A stretch of 64,000 nucleotides of DNA. It comes from Tepidimonas taiwanensis. GTDB taxonomy: Bacteria; Pseudomonadota; Gammaproteobacteria; Burkholderiales; Burkholderiaceae_C. The notes below the pieces were generated by a model, which saw nothing but the letters and a program-made list of their open reading frames with translations, did not search any database and had not been told where the DNA came from. Below, one piece after another: positions 45,355-54,122 of this stretch (positions are counted from its first letter, which is position 1; every line of letters begins with the position of its first letter). The DNA is taken from contig NZ_CP083911.1 in NCBI RefSeq assembly GCF_020162115.1, positions 1,922,001-1,986,000 on the forward strand, given 5' to 3'. The translations under genes and the position numbers were made by a program.

Positions 45355-46223
45355 GCTGCCGCCTCCTCCACCGTCACCGGCCCGAGCAAGGCGCCAAGCC
45401 GCGGCAGCGCCGCGCACGCGTTGACCCAGGTGGCCCTTGCGAGTGCCTCGTCCGTCAGACCGCGCAGGCCCGCGATCTCGGCCCCGATGCGTGGCAGCTC
45501 CGCTGGTGTGTTGCGCCCCTGCGGGTGCCCCGCGGCGCGCTCGGCCGCGGTCACGTACAGCCACTGCGGCGGGATGTCGGGCGCGTCCGTTTCCAGCACC
45601 AGCGCCGACAGGGGCAGCTCGGCCGCCAGCGCTCGCAGCCGCCGCGCGGTCTCGAACGTGGCCGCCCCGCCAAACCCCAGGCGAAACCCGAGGTCGAGAA
45701 AAGCCTGCGCCTGCTGGCGGCTGCCGCTGAACGCGTGGGCGATGCCGCCGGGGACGGAGCGGCCCGCGGCCGCCTGCGCGCGCAGGCCCGCCAACAGCGC
45801 ATCGGCCGAGCGGCGCACGTGCAGGATCACCGGCAGGCCGTGGCGCTGCGCCAGCCGCAGCTGCGCGCGGTAAAAGCGCTGCTGGCGCTCGCGCATCGCG
45901 TCGGTGCACAGCGCGGGGACGAAAAAATCCAGCCCGATTTCGCCCACCGCCACCAGCCGCGGGTCGTCGTGCCAGCGCGCCAGCGCCTCCTCCAGCCGCG
46001 CCAGGTCGCCGTCGTCCGCCTGCGGGACGTAGAGCGGGTGGATGCCCAGCGCGTACGCGTCGCCCCCGTCGTGGGCGAGCGCGCGCACGGCCACAAAATC
46101 GCGCACCTGCACGGCGGGCAGCACGCAACAGACGACCCCGCGCGCGCGGGCCTCGGCGCGCACACGGGCGACGTCGGCGGCAAACTCCGGCGCGTCGAGG
46201 TGGCAGTGCGTGTCGATCCACAT
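45351..46223 (-). CDS. TatD-family metal-dependent hydrolase
   Basis: A 290-residue TIM-barrel hydrolase. The metal ligands lie in WIDTHCHLDAPEFAAD, VGEIGLDFFVP, LPVILHVRRSADAL, GIAHAFSG and LETDAPDIPP, the full TatD pattern. These enzymes act as 3'-5' exonucleases or deoxyribonucleases. The start at 46223 was chosen because MWIDTHCHLD is the standard N-terminus. It is the first gene of the four-gene operon running to 43086. Confidence 0.93.
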   Translation of the reverse strand: MWIDTHCHLDAPEFAADVARVRAEARARGVVCCVLPAVQVRDFVAVRALAHDGGDAYALGIHPLYVPQADDGDLARLEEALARWHDDPRLVAVGEIGLDFFVPALCTDAMRERQQRFYRAQLRLAQRHGLPVILHVRRSADALLAGLRAQAAAGRSVPGGIAHAFSGSRQQAQAFLDLGFRLGFGGAATFETARRLRALAAELPLSALVLETDAPDIPPQWLYVTAAERAAGHPQGRNTPAELPRIGAEIAGLRGLTDEALARATWVNACAALPRLGALLGPVTVEEAAA

Positions 46224-46429
46224 GGCGGGGCTGCGATTATGGTGCAGCCGCCTTGGCGACGGGGATTTGTCGGCGACACCACAACGTACGGTCCGCAACG
46301 GGTGCTGGCCCGTTGGAGCGCATGACCCCAGCCGGCTGCGCCACCCCGCCGCGACGCGCGTAAGATCACGGGGGCGGCCGCGCACCGGCCGGCCGCGTGT
46401 TCACCGCCATCCCCGTTGGAGCAAGCCGC

Positions 46430-47413
46430 ATGACCGTCGCATCGTCCTCCCGCCGTCGTTGGCTCACCGCCGGCCTCGCCTGCGCTGCCGCCGTGGCGGC
46501 CCCGTGGCCCGCGCTGGCTGAGGGCCGCACCGTCAAGATCCTGGTGGGCTTTCCGCCCGGGGGCGGGACGGACGCGATCGCCCGCCTGCTGGCCGAGCCG
46601 CTGCGCGACGCGTTGGGCGTGCCCGTGATCGTGGAAAACCGCGCCGGCGCGGGCGGGCAGCTCGCGGCGCAGGCCCTCAAGGCTGCGGCGGCGGACGGCA
46701 GCACGCTGTTCCTGACGCACGACCACACCATCTCCATCCTGCCGCAGGTGATGCGCAACCCCGGCTTCGAGCCGGCGAAGGACTTTGTCGCGGTGGCGGG
46801 GTTCGCCACGTTCGTCAACGCGCTGGCCGTCTCGGGCGGCACGCCCGCCAGGGGCTACCGCGATTTCATCGCCTGGGTGCGGCAACAGGGCGGACGCGCC
46901 GCGATCGGCATTCCGGCGCCGGCGTCGGTCCCGCAGTTCCTCGTGCAGGCGCTGGCCAAGCGGGAGCGGCTGGACCTGGTCGCCGTGCCCTACCGCGGCA
47001 GCGCGCCGATGATGGCCGACATGCTGGGCAACCAGATCCCGGCCGGCGTCGGGTCCGTGCCGGACTTCATTGAAAACCACAAGGCCGGCAAGCTGCACGT
47101 GGTGGCCGTGATGGGCCGGCAGCGCCAGGCCCTGTTGCCGGACGTGCCGACGCTGGCCGAGCTGGACGTCTCGGGCTTCGAGGAGGTGCCGTACTACGGG
47201 CTGTTCGCCCCCGCGGGCACGCCGAAAGCGACGCTGGAGCAGATCAGCGCCGCGCTGGCCAAGGTGGTCGCACAGCCCGCCGTGCGAGAGCGCCTGAGCG
47301 CGATGGGCTTGACCGTGGGCCACATGACGGGCGAACAGCTCGCCCAGCGCGAGCGCGCCTACACCGAGGTGTGGGCGCGCATCATCCGCGACAGCGGCTT
47401 CACGCCGCAGTAA
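46430..47413 (+). CDS. Bug-family tripartite tricarboxylate transporter substrate-binding protein
   Basis: A 327-residue periplasmic protein. A Tat-like signal (SSRRRWLTAGLACAAAVAAP) is followed by VKILVGFPPGGGTDAIARLLAEPL, the hallmark of Bug proteins, and NRAGAGGQLAAQALKAAA. Bug proteins are extremely expanded in Burkholderiales and many are orphans; no TctA/TctB membrane genes are adjacent. The ligand is unknown, probably a carboxylate. TTGGAG precedes the ATG. Confidence 0.92.
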   Translation: MTVASSSRRRWLTAGLACAAAVAAPWPALAEGRTVKILVGFPPGGGTDAIARLLAEPLRDALGVPVIVENRAGAGGQLAAQALKAAAADGSTLFLTHDHTISILPQVMRNPGFEPAKDFVAVAGFATFVNALAVSGGTPARGYRDFIAWVRQQGGRAAIGIPAPASVPQFLVQALAKRERLDLVAVPYRGSAPMMADMLGNQIPAGVGSVPDFIENHKAGKLHVVAVMGRQRQALLPDVPTLAELDVSGFEEVPYYGLFAPAGTPKATLEQISAALAKVVAQPAVRERLSAMGLTVGHMTGEQLAQRERAYTEVWARIIRDSGFTPQ

Positions 47414-47433
47414 CGCAGTGAGCGCGACCGCGC

Positions 47434-48174
47434 TCAATCGCCGAGGAACCCCCCGGCGCGGCACGTCAGCACCAGCGTGTCGCGCCAGCCCGGCTCGCCC
47501 GGCGCGACGGGCTGGATCGGCGTCGTCTCGTGGATCACGCGCGTGTCGTCCAGCAACAGCGCCGACCACGGCTCGGTCAGCGTAAAGCGCTGGCCGTTGG
47601 GGCCGTCGGCTTCGAAAACGCGGCTCTCCCCGCCCTTGATGCAGTGGCGGCCGACCAGAAACACGGCCACCAGGTCGACGCCGTCGCGGTGCGCTCCTTC
47701 GGGCGTCGGGCGGCCGATGCCGCCGGTGGTGTCGATGCGGAAAGGATGCGCCTCCACGTACCACGGCTGCGCGCCGCGCAAGGCCGACGCGGCCGCCGCC
47801 GTGCGTTGCAGCAGCCGCGGCCACGCCGGCTGTGCCAGCAGCGCGTCCGTCAGCGGCGCAAACCAGCGCCGCATGCCGCCGTGCAGCGCGTTGTACTCCA
47901 GCGGCTGGTAGTGCGCGCGCGGGGGCACGGGCGCGATGCGGTCCCCCTCGACGATGAAGCAGCCGTGCCGGCGGCGGCGGTAACGCCCCCCGTCCTTCAG
48001 GTATTCGTCCAGCGGCAGGTCGTCCCACGCCGGGTTCAGCGCCGCCAGCGCATCCGCGCCCAGTCCGAGCCAGTCGCGCACCGCCGCCGCATCCAGCACG
48101 GCGTAGCCCTGGCGGATCAGGGTCGGGGCGAGCGCGGCGGCAGCAACGGCGGGGGGCACGAAGGGCGTGGTCAT
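47434..48174 (-). CDS. 2OG-Fe dioxygenase family protein
   Basis: A 246-residue protein. The iron site is readable as EGAHRDGVDLVAVFLVGR (His-x-Asp) with the distal His in TRVIHETTPIQP and an Arg in RDTLVLTCR for 2-oxoglutarate. This is the PF10014-type 2OG-Fe dioxygenase layout, some of whose members hydroxylate free amino acids. The start MTTPFVPPAVAAAAL at 48174 was chosen because the longer frame runs through the intergenic region. It is divergent from the DUF2189 gene. Confidence 0.82.
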   Translation of the reverse strand: MTTPFVPPAVAAAALAPTLIRQGYAVLDAAAVRDWLGLGADALAALNPAWDDLPLDEYLKDGGRYRRRRHGCFIVEGDRIAPVPPRAHYQPLEYNALHGGMRRWFAPLTDALLAQPAWPRLLQRTAAAASALRGAQPWYVEAHPFRIDTTGGIGRPTPEGAHRDGVDLVAVFLVGRHCIKGGESRVFEADGPNGQRFTLTEPWSALLLDDTRVIHETTPIQPVAPGEPGWRDTLVLTCRAGGFLGD

Positions 48175-48261
48175 GGTGCCGCGAGTGTAGCCGCCTTGCC
48201 GGTGCGGCTCAGGGTAAACGCTAGGCCCATCCCCCGAGGGGTTGTGCTTTACTTGTCGTGA

Positions 48262-48275
48262 TTGACAAAAATCAA
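48262..48275 (+). promoter_or_regulatory. FNR/ANR-like box upstream of the DUF2189 gene
   Basis: TTGACAAAAATCAA matches TTGAT-N4-ATCAA at 9 of 10 fixed positions. Its centre is only about 30 bp before the ATG at 48299, whose ribosome site (GGAGGAG) begins near 48288. An activator at the usual -41.5 would place transcription start inside the coding region, so FNR may repress here, or the site may serve an unusual promoter. Confidence 0.5.
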
Positions 48276-48298
48276 ACGGCGAAACCCGGAGGAGACCG

Positions 48299-49144
48299 AT
48301 GGCCACCACCCACCCCGATGCGAGCCCCCCGCACCACGACACGCCGGCCAGCCCCGAACGCGAGTCGGTGTTCTCGCTGCCGCTGGCCGATCTGACGCCG
48401 GCCGCGCCGTTCCAGTGGCTGGCGGCCGGCTGGCGCGACTTCCGGTGCTGCCCGCGCATCGGCCTCTTCTACGGCGCGTGCTTCGCGCTCATGGGGCAGG
48501 CGCTGTGGCAGGCCTTCCTGCACGCCCCCGCGTACGTGCTCGCGCTGTCGGCGGGTTTTCTGCTGATGGGGCCGTTCCTGGCGCTGGGGCTGTACGACGC
48601 CAGCCGCGCGCTGGAGGAGGGCCGCACGCCCTCGCTGCGCGCGTCGCTGACGAGCTGGCGGCCGACGCTGTCCACGATGGCGATCTTCGCCGGTGTGCTG
48701 CTGATCCTGGAAATGCTGTGGGGGCGCGCGTCGCTCGTGGTGTTCGCGGTGACGATGAACACCATGCCCTCCAGCGAAAACATGCTCGCCGCGCTGATCA
48801 GCCTGGACAACGTCGAGTTCCTGATCACCTATGTCGTCGTCGGCGCGATCTTCGCCGGGCTGATCTTCGTCAGCAGCGCGATTTCGATCCCGATGATCCT
48901 GGACCGGCAGACCGATGCCGTCTCGGCGGCGCTGACGAGCTTTCGCGCCTGCCTGCAAAACCCGGGCGTGATGTTGCTGTGGGGGGCGCTGATCACCGGG
49001 CTGTGCGTGCTGGCGATGCTGCCGGCGTTCCTCGGGCTGCTCGTGGTCGGGCCGGTGCTCGGCCACGCCACGTGGCACGCCTACCGGAACATCGTGCCCG
49101 CGCCCGAGCGCGCCCGGCCGGGCGACGACAGCGTCACGCGTTGA
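48299..49144 (+). CDS. DUF2189 membrane protein
   Basis: A 281-residue polytopic membrane protein. After a hydrophilic N-terminus it has LADLTPAAPFQWLAAGWRDF and then hydrophobic segments such as AYVLALSAGFLLMGPFLALGLYD, typical of DUF2189. Members are often found beside cytochrome oxidase genes and under oxygen control, which fits the FNR-like site. The function is unknown. A strong GGAGGAG fixes the start. The 3' end overlaps acuI by 11 bp in convergent orientation. Confidence 0.88.
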   Translation: MATTHPDASPPHHDTPASPERESVFSLPLADLTPAAPFQWLAAGWRDFRCCPRIGLFYGACFALMGQALWQAFLHAPAYVLALSAGFLLMGPFLALGLYDASRALEEGRTPSLRASLTSWRPTLSTMAIFAGVLLILEMLWGRASLVVFAVTMNTMPSSENMLAALISLDNVEFLITYVVVGAIFAGLIFVSSAISIPMILDRQTDAVSAALTSFRACLQNPGVMLLWGALITGLCVLAMLPAFLGLLVVGPVLGHATWHAYRNIVPAPERARPGDDSVTR

Positions 49145-50129
49145 CGTCCACCACCAGCCGCCCGCGCACGCGGCCGGCCAGCACGTCGTCCGCGGCGGCG
49201 ATCGCCTCGGCCAGCCCGATCGTGCGCGTCATGCGCGCGAGCAGCCCGCGATCCAGCTCGGCGGCCAGCCGCTGCCACGCGACGCGCCGGCGCGCCATCG
49301 GTGCCATCACGCTGTCGATGCCGTACAGCGTCACCCCGCGCAGGATGAACGGCGCCACCGTCGCCGGAAAGTCCATCCCCTGCGCCAGCCCGCACGCCGC
49401 CACGGCCCCGCCGTAGCGCGTGCTGGCACAGGCGTTGGCGAGCGTGTGGCTGCCCACCGCGTCGACGGCGCCGATCCAGCGTTCCTTCTGCAGCGGCTTG
49501 CCCGGCGCCGACAGGGTCGTGCGGTCGATCACCTCGGCCGCGCCCAGCGCGCGCAGGTAGTCGGCCTCGTGTGGGCGACCGGTCGACGCCACCACCCGGT
49601 GTCCGGCGCGTGCCAGCAGCGCCACGGCCACGCTGCCCACGCCCCCCGCGGCGCCGGTGACGAGCACGTCGCCCGCGCCGGGCGTCACCCCCTGCGCCTG
49701 CCAGTGCGCCTCCAGCGCCACCACGCACAGCATCGCGGTATAGCCGGCGGTACCGATGGCCATCGCCTCCGCCGCCGACAGGCCGGCCGGCAGCGGCAGC
49801 AGCCAGTCGGCCTTCAGGCGCGCGCGCTGCGCCAGACCGCCCCAGTGCACCTCGCCCACCCCCCAGCCGTTGAGCAGCACCGCGTCGCCGGGGGCAAAGC
49901 GCGGGTCGTCGCTCGCCTCCACCGTGCCCGCGAGGTCGATGCCGGGCACCATCGGAAACTGCCGCACCACCGGCGAGCGGCCGGTGATGGCCAGCGCGTC
50001 CTTGTAGTTCAGCGTCGAGTGCGAGACGCGCACGGTCACCTCGCCCGCGGGCAGGCGCTCGTCGGGCAGTTCGGCCAGCGTGCAGCCATAGCCGGCTTCG
50101 GTCTTGTCGATCAGCAGGGCGCGAAACAT
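49134..50129 (-). CDS. acuI: Acrylyl-CoA reductase (NADPH), AcuI/YhdH family
   Basis: A 331-residue medium-chain reductase. It begins MFRALLIDKTEAGYGCTLAEL and has STLNYKDALAITGRSPVVR, PGIDLAGTVEAS and VLVTGAAGGVGSVAVALLARAGH, all typical of AcuI/YhdH. It reduces toxic acrylyl-CoA to propionyl-CoA. The start at 50129 matches the family N-terminus. The upstream neighbour on the same strand is an acyl-CoA ligase, so the pair may handle short-chain acids together. Confidence 0.88.
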   Translation of the reverse strand: MFRALLIDKTEAGYGCTLAELPDERLPAGEVTVRVSHSTLNYKDALAITGRSPVVRQFPMVPGIDLAGTVEASDDPRFAPGDAVLLNGWGVGEVHWGGLAQRARLKADWLLPLPAGLSAAEAMAIGTAGYTAMLCVVALEAHWQAQGVTPGAGDVLVTGAAGGVGSVAVALLARAGHRVVASTGRPHEADYLRALGAAEVIDRTTLSAPGKPLQKERWIGAVDAVGSHTLANACASTRYGGAVAACGLAQGMDFPATVAPFILRGVTLYGIDSVMAPMARRRVAWQRLAAELDRGLLARMTRTIGLAEAIAAADDVLAGRVRGRLVVDVNA

Positions 50130-50169
50130 CGCTCGTCTCCTCCGTGGCGATGGCGGCGATTCTGGCACG

Positions 50170-51927
50170 TCACGCGCCCACCGGCGCGGAGGCGGCGGCG
50201 CGCGCCTGTTCCTGCAGCAGCCGCCACATCACCTTGCCGCTGCCGCTCTTGGGCAGCGCATCGACAAACTCGACGATGCGCGGGGCCTTGTACGCCGCCA
50301 TGTGCTCGTGGCACCAGGCGATGATGTCCGCTTCGCTGACGGTGCCGCGCGCTTGCTGCCGCAGCACGACGACGGCCTTGACCGTCTCGCCGCGGTAGGC
50401 GTCGGGCACACCGATGACGCACGCCTCGGCGATCGCCGGGTGGCGGAACATCAGCGCCTCCACCTCCGCCGGCCAGACTTTGAAGCCGCTGGCGTTGATC
50501 ATGCGCTTGAGGCGATCGGTGATGAAGAAATAGCCCTCCTCGTCCCTGCGGCCCAGGTCGCCGGTGCGGAAGTACCGCCGCCCGTCACGCTCGAAAAACA
50601 CCGCCGCCGTCGCCTCCGGCCGCTGCCAGTAGCCGTCGAACACCATCGGGCCGCTGACCACGATTTCGCCCGCCTCGCCCACCGGCAGCTCCTGCAGCGT
50701 CTCGGGGTCGACGATACGCGCGTCGCAGCCGATGAAGGGCACGCCCAGGCACTGGGCCTTCGGCGCGTCGGGGGGGTTGTGGTGTGACGGCGCCGCGGTC
50801 TCGGTCAGGCCATAACCCTCGACATAGCGCAGGCCGAACTGGTCGTACAGACGCTGCGCCACCGCCGCGGGCATCGCCGCGCCGCCGCCGCCGATGAAGA
50901 TCAGGCTGGAGAGGTCGTAGCGGTCGAAGTGCGGGCTCGCCAGCAGGTCGATCACCATCGTCGGGATGTTGGTCCAGTGCGTCACCTTCCAGCGCGAGAT
51001 CAGCCGCCCCGCCAGATCGCGATCCCAGCGCGGCATGATCACCGACGTCGCCCCCAGATAAACGCTGGTGTGCATGCCGGCCACCATGCCGGTGATGTGG
51101 AACATCGGCACCACCAGCAGCCCGACGTTTTCCGCGGTGCCGTTGGTCCACACCGCAGCGGCCACCGCGTTGTGCATCAGCGTGCGGTGCGGGTGCATGC
51201 AGCCCTTGGGCAGCCCCGTCGTGCCGCTGGTGTAGGGCAGCACGGCCAGGTCGTCCGGCCCCACGACGTGCGGCGGCAGCGGTGCGGTGCAGGCCATCGC
51301 CTCCGCCCAGTCCGCCACCCGCCCCTCGGTCAGGGTCGGCAGCGGATGGCGCGTGCCCAGCCAATCGCGCCACGCCACCGGCACCGCGTCGCCGTCGAAG
51401 GCGTCGTCCGGCATCGCATCGCGGTAGTGCAGCACCAGCAGGTGGTGCAGCCGCTGTCCGGACGGCAGCGCGGCGTCGGCGGCGCACAAAGCCGGCGCCA
51501 GGTCCGCGGCGGCGATGGCCACACGCGCCTGCGGGTCGGTGATGTAGTGGCCCAGCTCGTCGGCCTTGTTCATCGGGTTGACCGGCACCACGACCGCGTT
51601 GGCGCGCAGGATGCCGTAGTACGCCGCGATGAACTGCGGGCAGTTCTGCAGGAAGAGGATGACGCGGTCGCCGCGCTGTACGCCACACGCGGCGAGCCAG
51701 GCGGCGATGCGCTCCGCCTGGTGCAGCAGCTCCGGGTACGTCGTGACGCGGTCGAAGAAGACGGTCGCAGGCTTGTGCGGGTAGCGGCGCGCGCTGACCT
51801 CCAGGTTGAACCACAGCGAGGTCTGCGGCGGGTGGATCGCGCGGGGCACGCGCGCGGGCCAGACGCGGGCGTGGGGCCGGTCGTCCCCGGCGGTGCGCGC
51901 GCGGGGTTCGGACGGGACGTGGCTCAT
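50170..51927 (-). CDS. Long-chain-type acyl-CoA synthetase (AMP-binding)
   Basis: A 585-residue adenylate-forming ligase. The core motifs are VLPYTSGTTGLPKGCMHPH, GYGLTETAAPSHHNPP and FRTGDLGRRDEEGYFFITDRLKRMINASGFKVWPAEVE (positions about 440-480), with the C-terminal lysine in LPKSGSGKVMWR. The start MSHVPSEPRARTAG is preceded by AGGAGACG. It activates a fatty or aryl acid to its CoA ester; chain length cannot be read by eye. It lies 40 bp upstream of acuI. Confidence 0.9.
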   Translation of the reverse strand: MSHVPSEPRARTAGDDRPHARVWPARVPRAIHPPQTSLWFNLEVSARRYPHKPATVFFDRVTTYPELLHQAERIAAWLAACGVQRGDRVILFLQNCPQFIAAYYGILRANAVVVPVNPMNKADELGHYITDPQARVAIAAADLAPALCAADAALPSGQRLHHLLVLHYRDAMPDDAFDGDAVPVAWRDWLGTRHPLPTLTEGRVADWAEAMACTAPLPPHVVGPDDLAVLPYTSGTTGLPKGCMHPHRTLMHNAVAAAVWTNGTAENVGLLVVPMFHITGMVAGMHTSVYLGATSVIMPRWDRDLAGRLISRWKVTHWTNIPTMVIDLLASPHFDRYDLSSLIFIGGGGAAMPAAVAQRLYDQFGLRYVEGYGLTETAAPSHHNPPDAPKAQCLGVPFIGCDARIVDPETLQELPVGEAGEIVVSGPMVFDGYWQRPEATAAVFFERDGRRYFRTGDLGRRDEEGYFFITDRLKRMINASGFKVWPAEVEALMFRHPAIAEACVIGVPDAYRGETVKAVVVLRQQARGTVSEADIIAWCHEHMAAYKAPRIVEFVDALPKSGSGKVMWRLLQEQARAAASAPVGA

Positions 51928-52129
51928 CGGGTCGTCTCCTCTGCTGTCGATGTTCGCGGGCCCTCGCGTGTCCTGACGGGTCTGGCGGGGCCCTGCTTCA
52001 CGCCACAGCATAGACAGCGCGCGGCTCCCCCGCCAAGCGGGGACCTGTCCCCCACGAGACCAGGCCCCACGGCCACGGCGTCGCCCACGCGTCCGCGTTC
52101 ATCCCCGCAACCCCGTACCATGGCGCCCC

Positions 52130-53368
52130 ATGTCCGCCCCGGCTTCCCCCACGCCGCCCGCGCCCGGTGGGTCCAGCCCCACCGGCCCCGACGCGGCTGC
52201 CGCCGCCCCGCTGCCCGGGTGGCTGTGGCTGTTTGCCGCGTGCAATTTCGTCATCGGCACCGGCGCGTTCGGGATGACCGGCTACCTCGGTCCGGTGGCC
52301 GAGGGACTGGGGGTGAGCGTCAGCGCAGCCGGCCAGACGATGACCGTGTACGCGCTGGCCAACGCGGTGCTGGCGCCGCTGCTGCTGGCGCTGACGGCGC
52401 GCTGGCGCCGGGCCGCGGTGATGCGGCTGGCGCTGGGGCTGTTCGCCGGCGGCACGCTGCTCAGCGCCGCGGCCCCCTCCCTCGCGGTGCTGATGGCCGG
52501 CCGGGTGCTGATGGGCGCCGGGGCGGTGTTCACGCCCGTGGCGGCGGGCCTCGCGGTGCAGCTCGCCACCCCCGAGCAGCGCGGTCGGGCGCTGTCGCGC
52601 ACGTTTCTCGGCATGAGCCTGAGCTACGTGCTCGGGATGCCCTACGGCGCGTGGGTCGGGCTGCAGTGGGGATGGCGCTGGCCGCTGCTGAGCGTCGGCG
52701 TGGCCGCGCTGCTGATCGGCTGGCTGCTGCACCGCCGGCTGCGCGCGGGGATGGAGCCGGGCGGCACACCCCTCGGCGGCATCGGCGCGCTGCTGCGGCG
52801 GCGCGATGTCGTGGTCGCGCTGGCGCTGACGCTTCTGTACTTCACCGGGATCTTCGTCGTCACGGCGTACATGGGGCCGGTACAGCTGGCGCTCAATCCG
52901 CTCACGCCACCGCAGCTGAGTGCGCTGCTGGCCACCACCGGCGCCGCGGGCGTCGTGGGCACGCTGGCCGGCGGGTGGGCGGCCGATCGGCTCGGCCCCC
53001 GCCGCACGCTGGTACTGTTCCTCGGCTGCCTGCTGGTGGCGATGGTGTCGGCACCCCTCACGGCGGGGCACCCCCTGGTCACCACCGCCGTGTTCGCGAT
53101 CTGGACGACATGCGGCTTCGGCCTGATGACCCCGCAACAGTCGCGGTTGGCGGAACTGGCGTTTGCGCAGGCGCCGCTGCTGCTGAGCCTCAATGCCTCG
53201 ATGGTGTACATCGGCACGGCGCTGGGCTCGGCGATCGGCGGTGCCGCCATCCCGGTGATCGGGTTGGCGCACCTGCCGTGGCTCGGCGCGGTGTTCGTGG
53301 CCGGGGCGCTCGCGACGCTGGCGCTGCGGCCCACGCCACGGCGCCCGCGTGGACTGGCGCCCGCCTGA
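52130..53368 (+). CDS. MFS transporter, AraJ/sugar-efflux-like
   Basis: A 412-residue twelve-helix transporter with a Pro/Ala-rich hydrophilic N-terminus. The segments include NFVIGTGAFGMTGYLGPVAEGLGVS, LMAGRVLMGAGAVFTPVAAGLAVQL and GGWAADRLGPRRTLVLFLGC, matching the DHA1 efflux group (AraJ/YdhP type). The substrate is unknown. It lies upstream of the copper operon on the same strand but is separated from it by 127 bp. Confidence 0.88.
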   Translation: MSAPASPTPPAPGGSSPTGPDAAAAAPLPGWLWLFAACNFVIGTGAFGMTGYLGPVAEGLGVSVSAAGQTMTVYALANAVLAPLLLALTARWRRAAVMRLALGLFAGGTLLSAAAPSLAVLMAGRVLMGAGAVFTPVAAGLAVQLATPEQRGRALSRTFLGMSLSYVLGMPYGAWVGLQWGWRWPLLSVGVAALLIGWLLHRRLRAGMEPGGTPLGGIGALLRRRDVVVALALTLLYFTGIFVVTAYMGPVQLALNPLTPPQLSALLATTGAAGVVGTLAGGWAADRLGPRRTLVLFLGCLLVAMVSAPLTAGHPLVTTAVFAIWTTCGFGLMTPQQSRLAELAFAQAPLLLSLNASMVYIGTALGSAIGGAAIPVIGLAHLPWLGAVFVAGALATLALRPTPRRPRGLAPA

Positions 53369-53371
53369 ACG

Positions 53372-53399
53372 GTGGCGGCGGTCCCGTGGCGGCGGTCCC
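53372..53399. repeat. 14-bp perfect tandem duplication
   Basis: GTGGCGGCGGTCCC is repeated directly (53372-53385, 53386-53399) four bases after the MFS stop and upstream of the copper operon. It looks like a slippage duplication. No recognisable CueR or CopR operator was found in this gap. Confidence 0.8.
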
Positions 53400-53495
53400 G
53401 TGCAGGGCGTTGTCCGCCTCGGCGGTCACGTCAGGATCCGGCCGCTTCCACCCCGGGCCGCTGCAGGGACGGCACCGCCCCGCTATCATCCCTCC

Positions 53496-54044
53496 ATGCG
53501 TCGCGTGCTCGTCTGGTGCCTGCTCGCCCTGCTGCCCTGGCGGCTGTGGGCCGCGGACGCCATGGCCTGGCGCATGGCGGTCACGCCGGCGCTGGCCGCG
53601 GCGGCGCATGGCGGGCCGACGGGCCCCGGGCATCCGGGGCACCCCCACGCGGCGCACGACGCCACCGGAGCGTGCGCGCACGGGTCGGTCGCGTCGCACG
53701 GATCGCATGGCGCGCATCCCGTGTCCCCCGTCGATGGTGTCGCGGCAGCGTTGCCGCCGGTCCACTCCGCTTCTCACCCTGCCCCCACCGATCACGGCAG
53801 CGGGCTCGCGGTGACACCGTTGCCCGTCGATACCGCCGCGGGCGCACCGCGCCACGACGCCACCCCCGGGGGCTTCACGGGCCATGCCGCCTGCACGGTG
53901 TGCGACCTGTACCACAACCCGCCGTTGCAAACCACCACTTGGGTGCTGCCACCGCACCCCGTGCCGTACGCATGGGATGTCACGCAATGGCGCGCACCGG
54001 CCGACCCCGCCCCGCGCCCCCTGCTCAAACCCCCGATCGCCTGA
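53496..54044 (+). CDS. His-rich secreted protein, DUF2946-like, copper-associated
   Basis: A 182-residue exported protein. The signal MRRVLVWCLLALLPWRLWA is followed by a His/Gly/Pro/Ala-rich central part with many HG, HP and HD pairs. Near the C-terminus is HAACTVCDLYHNPPLQTTT, a CxxC pair next to His residues, as in DUF2946-type proteins. Composition and position at the head of the copper operon suggest periplasmic copper binding. No catalytic motif is seen. Confidence 0.7.
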   Translation: MRRVLVWCLLALLPWRLWAADAMAWRMAVTPALAAAAHGGPTGPGHPGHPHAAHDATGACAHGSVASHGSHGAHPVSPVDGVAAALPPVHSASHPAPTDHGSGLAVTPLPVDTAAGAPRHDATPGGFTGHAACTVCDLYHNPPLQTTTWVLPPHPVPYAWDVTQWRAPADPAPRPLLKPPIA

Positions 54045-54122
54045 AAGCCCCCCGTATCCGGTGACGCGCACCGGCGGCACCCGCCGCGCGCGTCGATCCT
54101 CCCCGTCTTTCCGGAGATCGCC

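Noticed and set aside
45827..48028. Long minus-strand frame across the Bug-protein gene and part of tatD
   Set aside because: It is antisense to the Bug gene and out of frame with tatD; the composition is shadow-like.
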